A DNA stretch of 64,000 bases from UBA10347 sp905182135. Its GTDB lineage: Bacteria; Actinomycetota; Acidimicrobiia; Acidimicrobiales; UBA10347. The position numbers were made by a program, and so were the translations under genes. Location: contig CAWUSE010000001.1 in NCBI GenBank assembly GCA_963925805.1, positions 1 to 64,000 of the forward strand, read 5' to 3'. This document shows, in pieces, positions 43,763-51,917 of the stretch; within the stretch, counting starts at the first letter, position 1; the number at the start of each line of letters is the position of its first letter. The notes beneath the pieces were generated by a model that saw nothing but the letters and a program-made list of their open reading frames with translations, made no database searches and was not told where the DNA came from.

Positions 43763-43920
43763 GTAGTGAGTGTGTCAGCGTTCCAGCACAAGAGCCAACG
43801 TTTGTTCAGGTTTCTCGCAGAAGTCTCGTAACGCTCTTTTCGTAGCTAAGCGCGATGGTTGTGACACATCGACAGCCCATTTCCCTGGTAACCGGAATCT
43901 GCGCTGGCAGACTTCTGGGT

Positions 43921-45048
43921 GTGAGCGACACGATTCCGAACATCACCATCCCGGCCGACCTGCTCCCATCCGACGGTCGGTTTGGGTCCGGACCGAGCAA
44001 GGTGCGCACCCAAGCGGTAGATGCACTAGCCGCTACCGGCACGTCATTTATGGGAACGAGCCATCGCAAGGACCCCGTTAAGGACATCGTTTTACGCATG
44101 CAGGACGGAATGCGACAGCTATTCTCTCTGCCGAGTGATTGGGATGTCATGATCGGCAACGGTGGCGCCACGATCCTGTGGGATGCACTAACTTTTGGCT
44201 TTATCGCTCAGAAAAGCCAGCACCTGTCATTCGGCGAATTCGGCTCGAAGTTCGCAAAGGCGGCGCAGCAAGCACCTCACCTCACTGACCCGACGGTCAT
44301 CGAATCCGACGTTGGCAGCCATCCAGTCTTGGTTGCCGACGATGCCATCGATACCTACTGTTTCACGCACAACGAGACGTCGACCGGTGTCGCAATGGAC
44401 GTCACCCGACCTTTGGGCGCCGCTGGCCTCATCTGTGTCGACGCCACTTCGGCTGCCGGTGGCATGCGCTGGTCCCCCGAGCAAGCGGACCTCTACTACT
44501 TCTCGCCGCAGAAGTGCTTCGCAAGTGACGGTGGTCTCTACATAGCGCTGGCCTCTCCGGCTGCGAGCACACGGATAGACGAGATCGCTGCAAGTGACCG
44601 CTGGATCCCGGCTGGCCTTGACTTGAAGACAGCGCTCGACAATTCACGTAAGAAGCAGACGTACAACACGCCATCACTGGCAACCATCTTCATGACCATG
44701 CACATGGTCGAATGGATGAACAAAAACGGTGGCCTTGAGTTCGCCGCCGGCCGATGCGACGAATCGTCGTCTCACATCTATGACTGGGCCGACTCACACC
44801 ATCTTGCGACCCCGTTCGTATCTGATCTCTCGATGCGTAGCAGCGTCGTATGCACTATCGATTTCGACGACGTCGTTACCGCGGACACCGTCGCCAGTGT
44901 CTTAGCAGCTAACGGCATTGTCGGCACCGACAGCTACCGTAAGCTCGGACGCAACCAACTGCGCCTGGCTGCCTTTCCCGCCATTGATCCCGACGACACC
45001 CGCGCCCTGACGGCGTGCATCGATTATGTCATCGGTGAGCTCACTTAA
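43921..45048 (+). CDS. serC: Phosphoserine aminotransferase
   Basis: The 375-residue class V PLP enzyme catalyses step two of serine synthesis. LPSDGRFGSGPSKVR, FMGTSHRKDPVK, GNGGATILWDAL, THNETSTGVAMD and the PLP-lysine motif FSPQKCFASDGG match the actinobacterial SerC branch. A GTG at 43921 is chosen; the frame to 43855 adds 22 unlikely residues. The stop is 10 bp before the start of yqgE. Confidence 0.92.
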   Translation: MSDTIPNITIPADLLPSDGRFGSGPSKVRTQAVDALAATGTSFMGTSHRKDPVKDIVLRMQDGMRQLFSLPSDWDVMIGNGGATILWDALTFGFIAQKSQHLSFGEFGSKFAKAAQQAPHLTDPTVIESDVGSHPVLVADDAIDTYCFTHNETSTGVAMDVTRPLGAAGLICVDATSAAGGMRWSPEQADLYYFSPQKCFASDGGLYIALASPAASTRIDEIAASDRWIPAGLDLKTALDNSRKKQTYNTPSLATIFMTMHMVEWMNKNGGLEFAAGRCDESSSHIYDWADSHHLATPFVSDLSMRSSVVCTIDFDDVVTADTVASVLAANGIVGTDSYRKLGRNQLRLAAFPAIDPDDTRALTACIDYVIGELT

Positions 45049-45058
45049 GGGCTGTTCA

Positions 45059-45616
45059 GTGGCGAGCGAAACAACGGCAGGAAAGCTGCTTATTGCTACC
45101 CCTGCGATTGGTGAGGGCGACTTTGAGCAGTCGATCATTTACATGTTGCATCATGACGTCGATGGCGCCCTCGGAGTAATCATCAATCGTCCAAGCGAGT
45201 TGCTGGTCGAAGAGTTGCTCCCGCGTTGGGTAGATATTGCGACCGCACCGGCACTGATCTTCTCGGGAGGTCCGGTCGAAACGAACGGCTTCATCGGTGT
45301 GGCCCGAGCCGTCGGAGCTCAACCTGAAGGTGTCGTCGAGATACCAGAAACCGACGTGGTCACCGTCGATCTCGAAGACGACGCTGCATTTGCTGCTGCA
45401 CACATCGACCGCTTGCGCATCTTTCGCGGTTACGCCGGTTGGGGTGCGCACCAGCTTGATACCGAACTCAGCGCCGGCGCATGGTTCACCGTCCCCTCAG
45501 ATCCTGGCGATCTGTGGTCAGAAGTACCCGGCGATCTGTACGAGCAGGTGCTGCGCCGTCAGTCCGGCGATATGCGATGGTTCGCAATCGCACCCCTCGA
45601 CCCATCCCAGAACTGA
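45059..45616 (+). CDS. YqgE/AlgH-family protein (UPF0301)
   Basis: The 185-residue protein of unknown biochemical function has the family signature GKLLIATPAIGEGDFEQSIIYMLHHD, GALGVIINRP and the end motif RIFRGYAGWGAHQLDTEL. A GTG at 45059 with AAGGG upstream is chosen, as an earlier ATG overlaps serC. It is likely co-transcribed with serC. Confidence 0.9.
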   Translation: MASETTAGKLLIATPAIGEGDFEQSIIYMLHHDVDGALGVIINRPSELLVEELLPRWVDIATAPALIFSGGPVETNGFIGVARAVGAQPEGVVEIPETDVVTVDLEDDAAFAAAHIDRLRIFRGYAGWGAHQLDTELSAGAWFTVPSDPGDLWSEVPGDLYEQVLRRQSGDMRWFAIAPLDPSQN

Positions 45617-45966
45617 CACTGCTCCACAGAGCCCATGGCCCAGACATGGTTTGGGCAAGGAATGCTGCGACGACCCAATGGTCACCTCGATGAGGCAGTC
45701 CCAACGGATCAGGTCGAACGTGACGGCCTCAACGGTAGAGGTGCCAGTGGTCTCGACGGTGAAAGTAGCCAGTGATCCGGTGTCGAACAGTCCGATCTCT
45801 TCATCGTCTCTGCTGGCAATTGCGACGTCGCCCAGTCGGAGGACCAGCACGGTGTCAGCGATGCCGTCAGCGGTGATCATGACGTCCTCGCCAGCTGTCA
45901 GAGATAGCTGCTTGGGTCTAGCGTCGCGTTTAGCCTTTCACCGCCCTCGGCTTGTTCATCGAAATA

Positions 45967-45998
45967 CAACACCGAGGTGCAACACCGAGGTGCAACAC
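45967..45998 (+). repeat. 13-bp tandem repeat, about 2.5 copies
   Basis: CAACACCGAGGTG occurs twice and is followed by CAACAC. It lies within the decayed protease and shifts its frame. Confidence 0.92.
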
Positions 45999-46253
45999 AG
46001 TGCCGTTTTCACCACGTACACGAAACGGATCAGCTGATTCCTGCGACTGGGTTACTGCAATTTCTCCAAGCGTCTCATGGGCGTTGGTGACGATCCATCC
46101 GCCATCGATGACGAATCCGCTGCCCGATGAGAGCCCGTCCGGTGCCGACACGAAGACGAAGGACGACTCGATCTGTTCGTAGGTCGCCTCGCTGCTCATC
46201 TCGGTACCGTTTGATCGAGCGACCTGATTTCAGCCGAGGCGCTAACGGGAAGC

Positions 46254-46287
46254 AAGAACACTGCAAACACAAGAACACTGCAAACAT
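46254..46287 (+). repeat. 17-bp tandem duplication
   Basis: AAGAACACTGCAAACAC is repeated immediately with one change at the last base. It disrupts the signal peptide of the decayed protease. Confidence 0.92.
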
Positions 46288-46397
46288 GAGGGCAAGGCGC
46301 ACTTGCACATGTCCACGGTACTGGCTCTTAGCAACCAGTGACGTCAGCTTTTCACCGCTGCGGCCAGCAGAAGATCTCATGCCAAGGGAACTAATTT

Positions 46398-46425
46398 CAA
46401 ACGATGCCAGACAAACGATGCCAGA
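46398..46425 (+). repeat. 14-bp tandem duplication
   Basis: CAAACGATGCCAGA occurs twice without a gap in the intergenic region upstream of the decayed protease. The remaining sequence to 46694 shows no gene; it should hold the promoter of the following operon. Confidence 0.92.
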
Positions 46426-46694
46426 CACATCGGATGCTTAGGAAGATGCGATCTGGCTCGGCCCGGTGCTCACTGGAGCCCCGATGTAGCTGCACCGGAG
46501 CCCATCTGAGGTGCCAGGTACCACTGAGATCGGCAGCACAATTCACCTGACGACGGGCCCTGAACCAACCGGTGACGGCCGAGTCGGTCTGAGCGCCTAA
46601 ACTGATTTCGACACGGCCATGGCGCGCCGTTTTCGAATGATGGTCGATGCTCGACTAGTTTTCGACCGAATACATCTGACTTTTAGGAGAATCT

Positions 46695-46997
46695 GTGGAA
46701 TTGCGACCTGGGCTCAAGCTGAGCAGCGCTGTCTGTTCAACCGAGGTGATCGTTGTCGCCGGTAGCGGCGACATCGACCTGACCTGTGGCGGCGTGGCCA
46801 TGCTCATGCCCGGTGCCGAGGCTGGCGCCGCTGACGCCGTCGACGGACTAACCGAAGGCACCATGTTGGGCAAGCGTTACTGCGACGACGACGGCACCGT
46901 CGAAGTCTTGGCTACCAAGCCCGGCGACGGATCTATCGGTATCGGCCAAACCGCACTCAGCCTCAAAGAGGCCAAGCCACTCCCCGCTTCCGACTAA
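46695..46997 (+). CDS. Small conserved-looking protein upstream of acyl-CoA synthetase
   Basis: The 100-residue protein begins at a GTG with a strong TAGGAGAA site. It has a Cys pair in the N-terminal half (SSAVCSTEVIVV, then DLTCGGVAM), a Pro/Gly turn, and a later Cys in GKRYCDDDGTVEVL. The compact beta-rich pattern resembles small proteins that often precede acyl-CoA ligases in actinomycetes, although the function is unknown. The Cys residues might bind metal. It is the first gene of a three-gene operon. Confidence 0.7.
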   Translation: MELRPGLKLSSAVCSTEVIVVAGSGDIDLTCGGVAMLMPGAEAGAADAVDGLTEGTMLGKRYCDDDGTVEVLATKPGDGSIGIGQTALSLKEAKPLPASD

Positions 46998-47018
46998 ACA
47001 TCGATTGGTTTTGACAAC

Positions 47019-48506
47019 GTGAACATCTTGACACTGCTTGACATGGCTGTCAGCGGGTTCGGCGACCGGACTGCCTTCGGGTCGGTCGGAAGTGGCCTGA
47101 CGTACACCGAATTGCTTGAGCGATCTGCTCGTGCCGGCCATTATTTCACCGAAGCCGGCACCGATCGGGTGTCGTTCCTCGACGTGAGCTCGCCCGCATT
47201 GCCGGTCGCCTTATTCGGGGCGGCCTATGCGGGCCAACCCTTCGTGCCTCTGAACTACAGGCTCGCTGACGGCGATCTCGCAGCGCTTGCCGAACGAACC
47301 GCGCCTGCCTCGCTCGTCGCCGGTACCGATCAAGTGGCGCGGGTAGCATCGACTGCTGGTCTGCAAGTGATCGAACGCGATGAGTTTCTGAGTGCAACCG
47401 AATCCGGTGATGCTCTGGATCCATCGGCATGGTCGATGGATCCAGATGACATCGCTGTGCTGCTCTACACGAGCGGCACCACAGGAGAACCCAAGGCTGC
47501 CGTATTGCGGCACAAGAACCTGGTCGGTTACATCCTGGGCTCTGTTGAATTCATGGGTGCCGGCGAAGATGAGGCCACACTTGTATCGGTCCCTCCGTAT
47601 CACATTGCTGGTCTAGCAGCGATCTTGAGTTCGGTCTATGCAGGGCGTCGCGTCGTGCAGCTGCCGAACTTCGATGCCGATACCTGGATCGATCTCGTGG
47701 CTTCCGAAGGGGTAACCCACGCCATGGTCGTACCGACCATGCTCGCCCGAATCGTCGAGCAAATGACGGCTCGATCGATCGAGTTGCCAAGTCTGCGGGC
47801 GCTCTCGTACGGAGGTGGCCGCATGCCCCTACCTGTCATTGACCAGGCACTCCGCCTATTCCCCGAAACCCGATTCGTAAACGCCTACGGCCTAACCGAG
47901 ACCAGCTCGACGATCTCCCTGTTGGGGCCCGACGACCATCGCCAGGCCCATGTCAGCGACGACCCCTCAATCCAACGTCGGCTGACATCGGTTGGGCAAC
48001 CACTTCCTACGCTCGAGGTCTCGATTCGAGACGACGAAGGCGCCGAAGTCCCGTCCGGTACCCCCGGCGAGGTTTGGGTCCGCGGCGAACAGGTAGCGGG
48101 CGAGTATCTCCAGCAAGGCTCCAAGCTCACGGCCGAAGGCTGGTTCCCAACCAACGACGGCGGCGAACTCGATGCCCATGGGTACTTGTATGTGACCGGT
48201 CGACTCGACGATGTCATCGTGCGCGGTGGCGAGAACATTTCGCCCGGTGAGATCGAAGATGTCCTACTGGCCCATCCCGAAGTCCGAGACGTCGCAGTTA
48301 TCGGGATCCCGAACGACCAGTGGGGCGAGACCATCGCCGCCGTGGTGGTTGGGTCCGCGACCGAAGACGAACTAAAAGCCTTTGTCGCCGAGCGACTGCG
48401 GTCGTCTCGCTCTCCCGACACTGTGGTATATCGCGACGAGCTTCCCTACAACGACACGGGCAAGCTCTTACGCCGGGTCCTCAGGGCCGAATTGGCCGAG
48501 TCCTAA
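47019..48506 (+). CDS. Acyl-CoA synthetase (AMP-forming)
   Basis: The 495-residue adenylate-forming ligase begins at a GTG. The P-loop is LLYTSGTTGEPKAAVL, with a central NAYGLTETSSTISLLG (A5), the hinge YVTGRLDDVIVRGGENISP and the catalytic C-terminal Lys in NDTGKLLRRVL. Substrate length is unknown; medium-chain or aromatic acids are typical. It lies 21 bp downstream of the small protein and 1 bp upstream of the hydratase. Confidence 0.9.
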   Translation: MNILTLLDMAVSGFGDRTAFGSVGSGLTYTELLERSARAGHYFTEAGTDRVSFLDVSSPALPVALFGAAYAGQPFVPLNYRLADGDLAALAERTAPASLVAGTDQVARVASTAGLQVIERDEFLSATESGDALDPSAWSMDPDDIAVLLYTSGTTGEPKAAVLRHKNLVGYILGSVEFMGAGEDEATLVSVPPYHIAGLAAILSSVYAGRRVVQLPNFDADTWIDLVASEGVTHAMVVPTMLARIVEQMTARSIELPSLRALSYGGGRMPLPVIDQALRLFPETRFVNAYGLTETSSTISLLGPDDHRQAHVSDDPSIQRRLTSVGQPLPTLEVSIRDDEGAEVPSGTPGEVWVRGEQVAGEYLQQGSKLTAEGWFPTNDGGELDAHGYLYVTGRLDDVIVRGGENISPGEIEDVLLAHPEVRDVAVIGIPNDQWGETIAAVVVGSATEDELKAFVAERLRSSRSPDTVVYRDELPYNDTGKLLRRVLRAELAES

Positions 48507-48507
48507 C

Positions 48508-49563
48508 TTGTTGCTGAGCGTCAACCAGGCGCTGGGAACAGCGAGGCAGTGGTCGAGTATCGCCGCAATTGGTGACACCGAACTTCCGCTCCTTGCGGTC
48601 GATATGCGCGACGTTGCGCGCTCGTTCCGAATGAACAACCAGGACGACGAGTTGGTTGATTTGATCACTGCCGCTCCTTGGGTGAACGCGGTAATTGTCG
48701 ATGATGACCTTGATCCTGTGTTCGCTCGACTCGTCGACGCGTTCGATGTAGTCATTGGCGATGGCACGTCGTCTGAGGCTGCTGTTGACGTTGCCGATCC
48801 TGAATCATGCCTCGCTGAACTTGCCACTGCTGTGGCTGGCAGTCCGTCAGCATCAGTCGCTCTGGTTCAACTCCTTCGTGTTAGCCATGACCTACCCATC
48901 GCACAGGCGCTCCATCTCGAGTCCGTGACGTATGCAATGTTGCAGACCAGCGAACGGTTCCAGACATGGCTGACCGGGCGGCATCCAGATGCAGCAACTG
49001 ATAGTGCAGAGCAGGCCGTGGCGGTTGATCTGGCCGGGTCGTTGCTGACCATCACGTTGCAACGCCCCGACAAGCGAAATGCCCTGAACGTGGTTATGCG
49101 TGATCAGCTATGCCAAGCCCTTGAGCTGTTGGACCTCGATCATTCGATCGACGGGGCGCTGGTCGTTGGTGCCGGAAGCAACTTCTGCGCTGGCGGGGAC
49201 CTCGATGAGTTCGGCTCGACACCCACGCCTGCAACTGGCCACCATGTCCGCATGGTGCGCAGTCTCCCGGCACTGGTGCATCGAGTGAGCAAGCGGGTTC
49301 GGGTTCATGTCCATGGCGCATGTGTCGGCGCAGGTATAGAACTACCCGCATTCGCTGGTTCGATCATTGCTCACCCCGACGCAACATTCCAGCTTCCTGA
49401 AATCGCCTTCGGCTTGATTCCTGGTGCGGGCGGCACCGTCAGCGTCACTCGTCGCTGCGGACGCCACCGCACGGCCTGGCTAGCGCTGACGGGCACAACG
49501 ATCGATGCTGGGCTCGCCTTGCGCTGGCAGCTCATCGACCGAATCGATGCAACCGTCTTCTGA
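48508..49563 (+). CDS. Enoyl-CoA hydratase/isomerase family protein with N-terminal extension
   Basis: The 351-residue protein begins at a TTG right after the ligase stop. The crotonase core starts about residue 165 (LLTITLQRPDKRNALN) with the oxyanion-hole motifs GAGSNFCAGGDLDEFG and HGACVGAGIEL. The first 160 residues resemble a degenerate half-domain and do not match a standard hydratase, which is normally 260 residues. The C-terminal helical part is short. It probably acts on the acyl-CoA made by the upstream ligase. Confidence 0.75.
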   Translation: MLLSVNQALGTARQWSSIAAIGDTELPLLAVDMRDVARSFRMNNQDDELVDLITAAPWVNAVIVDDDLDPVFARLVDAFDVVIGDGTSSEAAVDVADPESCLAELATAVAGSPSASVALVQLLRVSHDLPIAQALHLESVTYAMLQTSERFQTWLTGRHPDAATDSAEQAVAVDLAGSLLTITLQRPDKRNALNVVMRDQLCQALELLDLDHSIDGALVVGAGSNFCAGGDLDEFGSTPTPATGHHVRMVRSLPALVHRVSKRVRVHVHGACVGAGIELPAFAGSIIAHPDATFQLPEIAFGLIPGAGGTVSVTRRCGRHRTAWLALTGTTIDAGLALRWQLIDRIDATVF

Positions 49564-49579
49564 CCAGACCTCTTGGTGG

Positions 49580-50743
49580 TTAGCGGCGTGCGTTCTGCCA
49601 GGACGTGAGAAGTTCGACGCCTCGCTCGACCGCGTCGGTGCCGCCACAGAACGAGAATCGGACGTACTGCTCACCGTTGTAAGGATCAAAATCGGTACCA
49701 GGAGTAGCCGCGATACCGAGCTCGGAAAGCCACTGGGCGCACAAGTCCGTGCTGCTCTCGGCGATGTCGGAAATATCGGCGTACACGTAAAAGGCCCCCT
49801 CGGCTGGTGCCAGCCGGTCAAAGCCTGCGGACCGTAAACCATCGAGCAAGATCTGCCGGTTGTGGGCGTAACGCACCAGATGGCCTTGCAGCTCCTCATG
49901 GCAATCAAACGCAGCGATGCCCGCCATCTGGGACAGCGTCTGCGGGCCAAGAAGAAGATTTGCTGCAAACTTCGTAACTGGTGACACAAAGTTTTCGGGG
50001 ACGACCAGCCAACCGAGCCGCCATCCGGTCATCGAGAAGTACTTGGAGAAGCTGTTGACGACGAGCACATCATCGCTATGAGCAAGCGCCGTGGTTGCCG
50101 CTGTGCCATAGGTGAGACCGTGATAAATTTCGTCCGATACCACCTTGATGCCTCGCTCGTCGCACCAGGCCACGATCGACGCCAGCATGTCGTCGTCCAG
50201 CATCGTCCCCGTTGGATTCGAAGGACTCGTGATGACCAGCCCGTCAAGTGGTCCCTCGGCGTAGGCCTTCTCGAGCAACTTGATCGTCGGCTGGAAATTA
50301 TCGTCGAGTGTGGTCATCAGCGGAACGACCTGGGCCCCGAGCGCCTCCAGCGCATTGCGGTAACACGGGTAGCCAGGAACTGCTAGCGCCACCCGGTCGC
50401 CGATATCGAAGGCGGCGAGGAACGCAAGCGTGAAACCGCCTGACGCCCCGACCGTGACCACGACGCGGTGTGGGTCGACCTCTAGGCCGTACCAGTCGGC
50501 GTAGTGAGTAGCAATCGCCGCTCGCAACTCGACGATGCCATGAGAGCTGGCATAGCCAAGCCGGTCACTATCGAGCACTTGATGGGCTCGTTCGATGACG
50601 CCCTTCGGGGCTGCGGTCAGCGGCTGGCCCACTTCGAGTCGAACAACTTCTGCACCAGTCGCTGCGCGCCTTTCGGCCGCCTCGAAGACCTCCATCACGC
50701 GGAAGGGAGCGATCTCTGACCGCGATGAAGGCTGGATCGTCAT
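49580..50743 (-). CDS. Class I PLP aminotransferase
   Basis: The 387-residue fold-type I enzyme has LEVGQPLTAAPKGV, GASGGFTLAFLAAF, SPSNPTGTM, SDEIYHGL and the PLP lysine Lys234 in SFSKYFSMTGWRLGW, and ends with YVRFSFCGG. The sequence resembles MalY/YbdL-AspB-like aminotransferases. The amino donor is not clear; alanine, aspartate or methionine-type donors are possible. It is convergent with the hydratase operon and 14 bp downstream of rsgA. Confidence 0.88.
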   Translation of the reverse strand: MTIQPSSRSEIAPFRVMEVFEAAERRAATGAEVVRLEVGQPLTAAPKGVIERAHQVLDSDRLGYASSHGIVELRAAIATHYADWYGLEVDPHRVVVTVGASGGFTLAFLAAFDIGDRVALAVPGYPCYRNALEALGAQVVPLMTTLDDNFQPTIKLLEKAYAEGPLDGLVITSPSNPTGTMLDDDMLASIVAWCDERGIKVVSDEIYHGLTYGTAATTALAHSDDVLVVNSFSKYFSMTGWRLGWLVVPENFVSPVTKFAANLLLGPQTLSQMAGIAAFDCHEELQGHLVRYAHNRQILLDGLRSAGFDRLAPAEGAFYVYADISDIAESSTDLCAQWLSELGIAATPGTDFDPYNGEQYVRFSFCGGTDAVERGVELLTSWQNARR

Positions 50744-50756
50744 AGTCCTCTACCCC

Positions 50757-51818
50757 TTACTTGCGGCGGCGCTTATTGCGCCGGCTCGTGGACGGTGCCC
50801 GTTGACGCAGCTCTATGTCCCGGGCTTGCTCGGCAAGTTCTTGCCACAACAGCTGGTAACGGGCCAAACGCACAGCTTGGATTTCACCAGCGTCGACTGC
50901 CTGCTTGACTGCACAGCCCGGCTCTTGGCGATGGGTGCAGTCGCGAAACCTGCAGCTCGGAGCCAACGCTGTGACGTCGGCAAACACCTCATCGAGGGCG
51001 ATATCTGCGGCCCAAAGCCCAATGGCTCGAATACCTGGGGTATCGATCACCACGCCGGCACCGGGGAGTTCGATCAGCTCACGGACTGTGGTTGTATGTC
51101 GGCCGCGCCTGTCACCACTTCGGACTTCGGCAGTCTCGGCCACATTGTCGCCAACGATTGCGTTTACCAGGGTCGACTTCCCGACACCTGACGGGCCGAT
51201 GAACACCAGCGTCTCGCCCACGCCGATGGCGTCCCGGAGTTCTTCAATGCCAGTTCCATCTTCTGCGCTGGTGACAATCACCGGCGCAACCGAGTCAAGC
51301 CATCGGTACTCGTCGGACACCTCGCCCAAGTCACGCTTCGTAAGGATGACCAGAGGCTCAGCGCCGCTATCGATCGCTAGTACCAAGAAGCGCTCGATCC
51401 GAGCATCGTTGGCGGCTTGGTCGAGGCCGTGAACTACTGCCACACGATCGATATTAGCCACGAGCACCTGATCACTAACCTGCTCTGCGGGATCTCGGCG
51501 CACCATGGCGGTGCGGCGAGGCAAGACCTGCACTATGTGCAGTCCAACCTCGTCATCGGGTGCAACGACAGCCCAATCACCTGTGACCGGAGCGATTTTT
51601 GACTGCGATCGTTGGGAGTCGCTGACAGCACGGACCTCGCCGTCTTCGACCAACACATCAACTTCACCACGATCGACTCGGGCAACGCGACCCAATTGGG
51701 CCTCAGCATTCAGTTCCGTCGATGCTCCGAAGTCAGCGAAGGCCTGGATGGTCTCTTCATGGAGACCAAGCGATTCCAGTCGAGTCACACCGTGAGAATA
51801 CGGCCTCCGAGTCGACAT
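50757..51818 (-). CDS. rsgA: Ribosome small-subunit GTPase RsgA
   Basis: The 353-residue circularly permuted GTPase acts in 30S maturation. It has an OB-fold N-terminus, G4 LTKRD before G1 GPSGVGKSTL, G3 DTPGIRAIG, and a C-terminal zinc finger SCRFRDCTHRQEPGCAV. The tail is highly basic (SRRNKRRRK). An ATG at 51818 is chosen over 51851, where upstream sequence holds AAAGGAGG about 12 bases before it. It is divergent from the molybdoenzyme gene. Confidence 0.92.
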   Translation of the reverse strand: MSTRRPYSHGVTRLESLGLHEETIQAFADFGASTELNAEAQLGRVARVDRGEVDVLVEDGEVRAVSDSQRSQSKIAPVTGDWAVVAPDDEVGLHIVQVLPRRTAMVRRDPAEQVSDQVLVANIDRVAVVHGLDQAANDARIERFLVLAIDSGAEPLVILTKRDLGEVSDEYRWLDSVAPVIVTSAEDGTGIEELRDAIGVGETLVFIGPSGVGKSTLVNAIVGDNVAETAEVRSGDRRGRHTTTVRELIELPGAGVVIDTPGIRAIGLWAADIALDEVFADVTALAPSCRFRDCTHRQEPGCAVKQAVDAGEIQAVRLARYQLLWQELAEQARDIELRQRAPSTSRRNKRRRK

Positions 51819-51917
51819 GAGAGCACCTTGGCCTCCTTTCGACTTAACCACTTGTTTCTCGGTTCTGCCGACCGAGCGCTGTGCTCAACGGCAATACTGG
51901 GAGCACGAGGCGATGAC

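Larger units (their letters stand above)
45660..46310 (-). pseudogene. Decayed secreted trypsin-like protease with PPC-like domain
   Basis: Minus-strand pieces in different frames can be ordered. First comes a hydrophobic start (LALMFAVFLCLQ). Next a piece reads ESSFVFVSAPDGLSSGSGF, then VIDGGWIVTNAH, the catalytic His strand of S1/HtrA-type proteases. Then a short ERLNATLDP piece, and finally LSLTAGEDVMITADGIADTV with FTVETTGTSTVEAV, like pre-peptidase C-terminal domains. No catalytic Asp or Ser region remains. Two tandem duplications (17 bp and 13 bp) fall at frame breaks. Removing one 17-bp copy on paper restores a signal peptide ending PVSASA. Confidence 0.6.
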
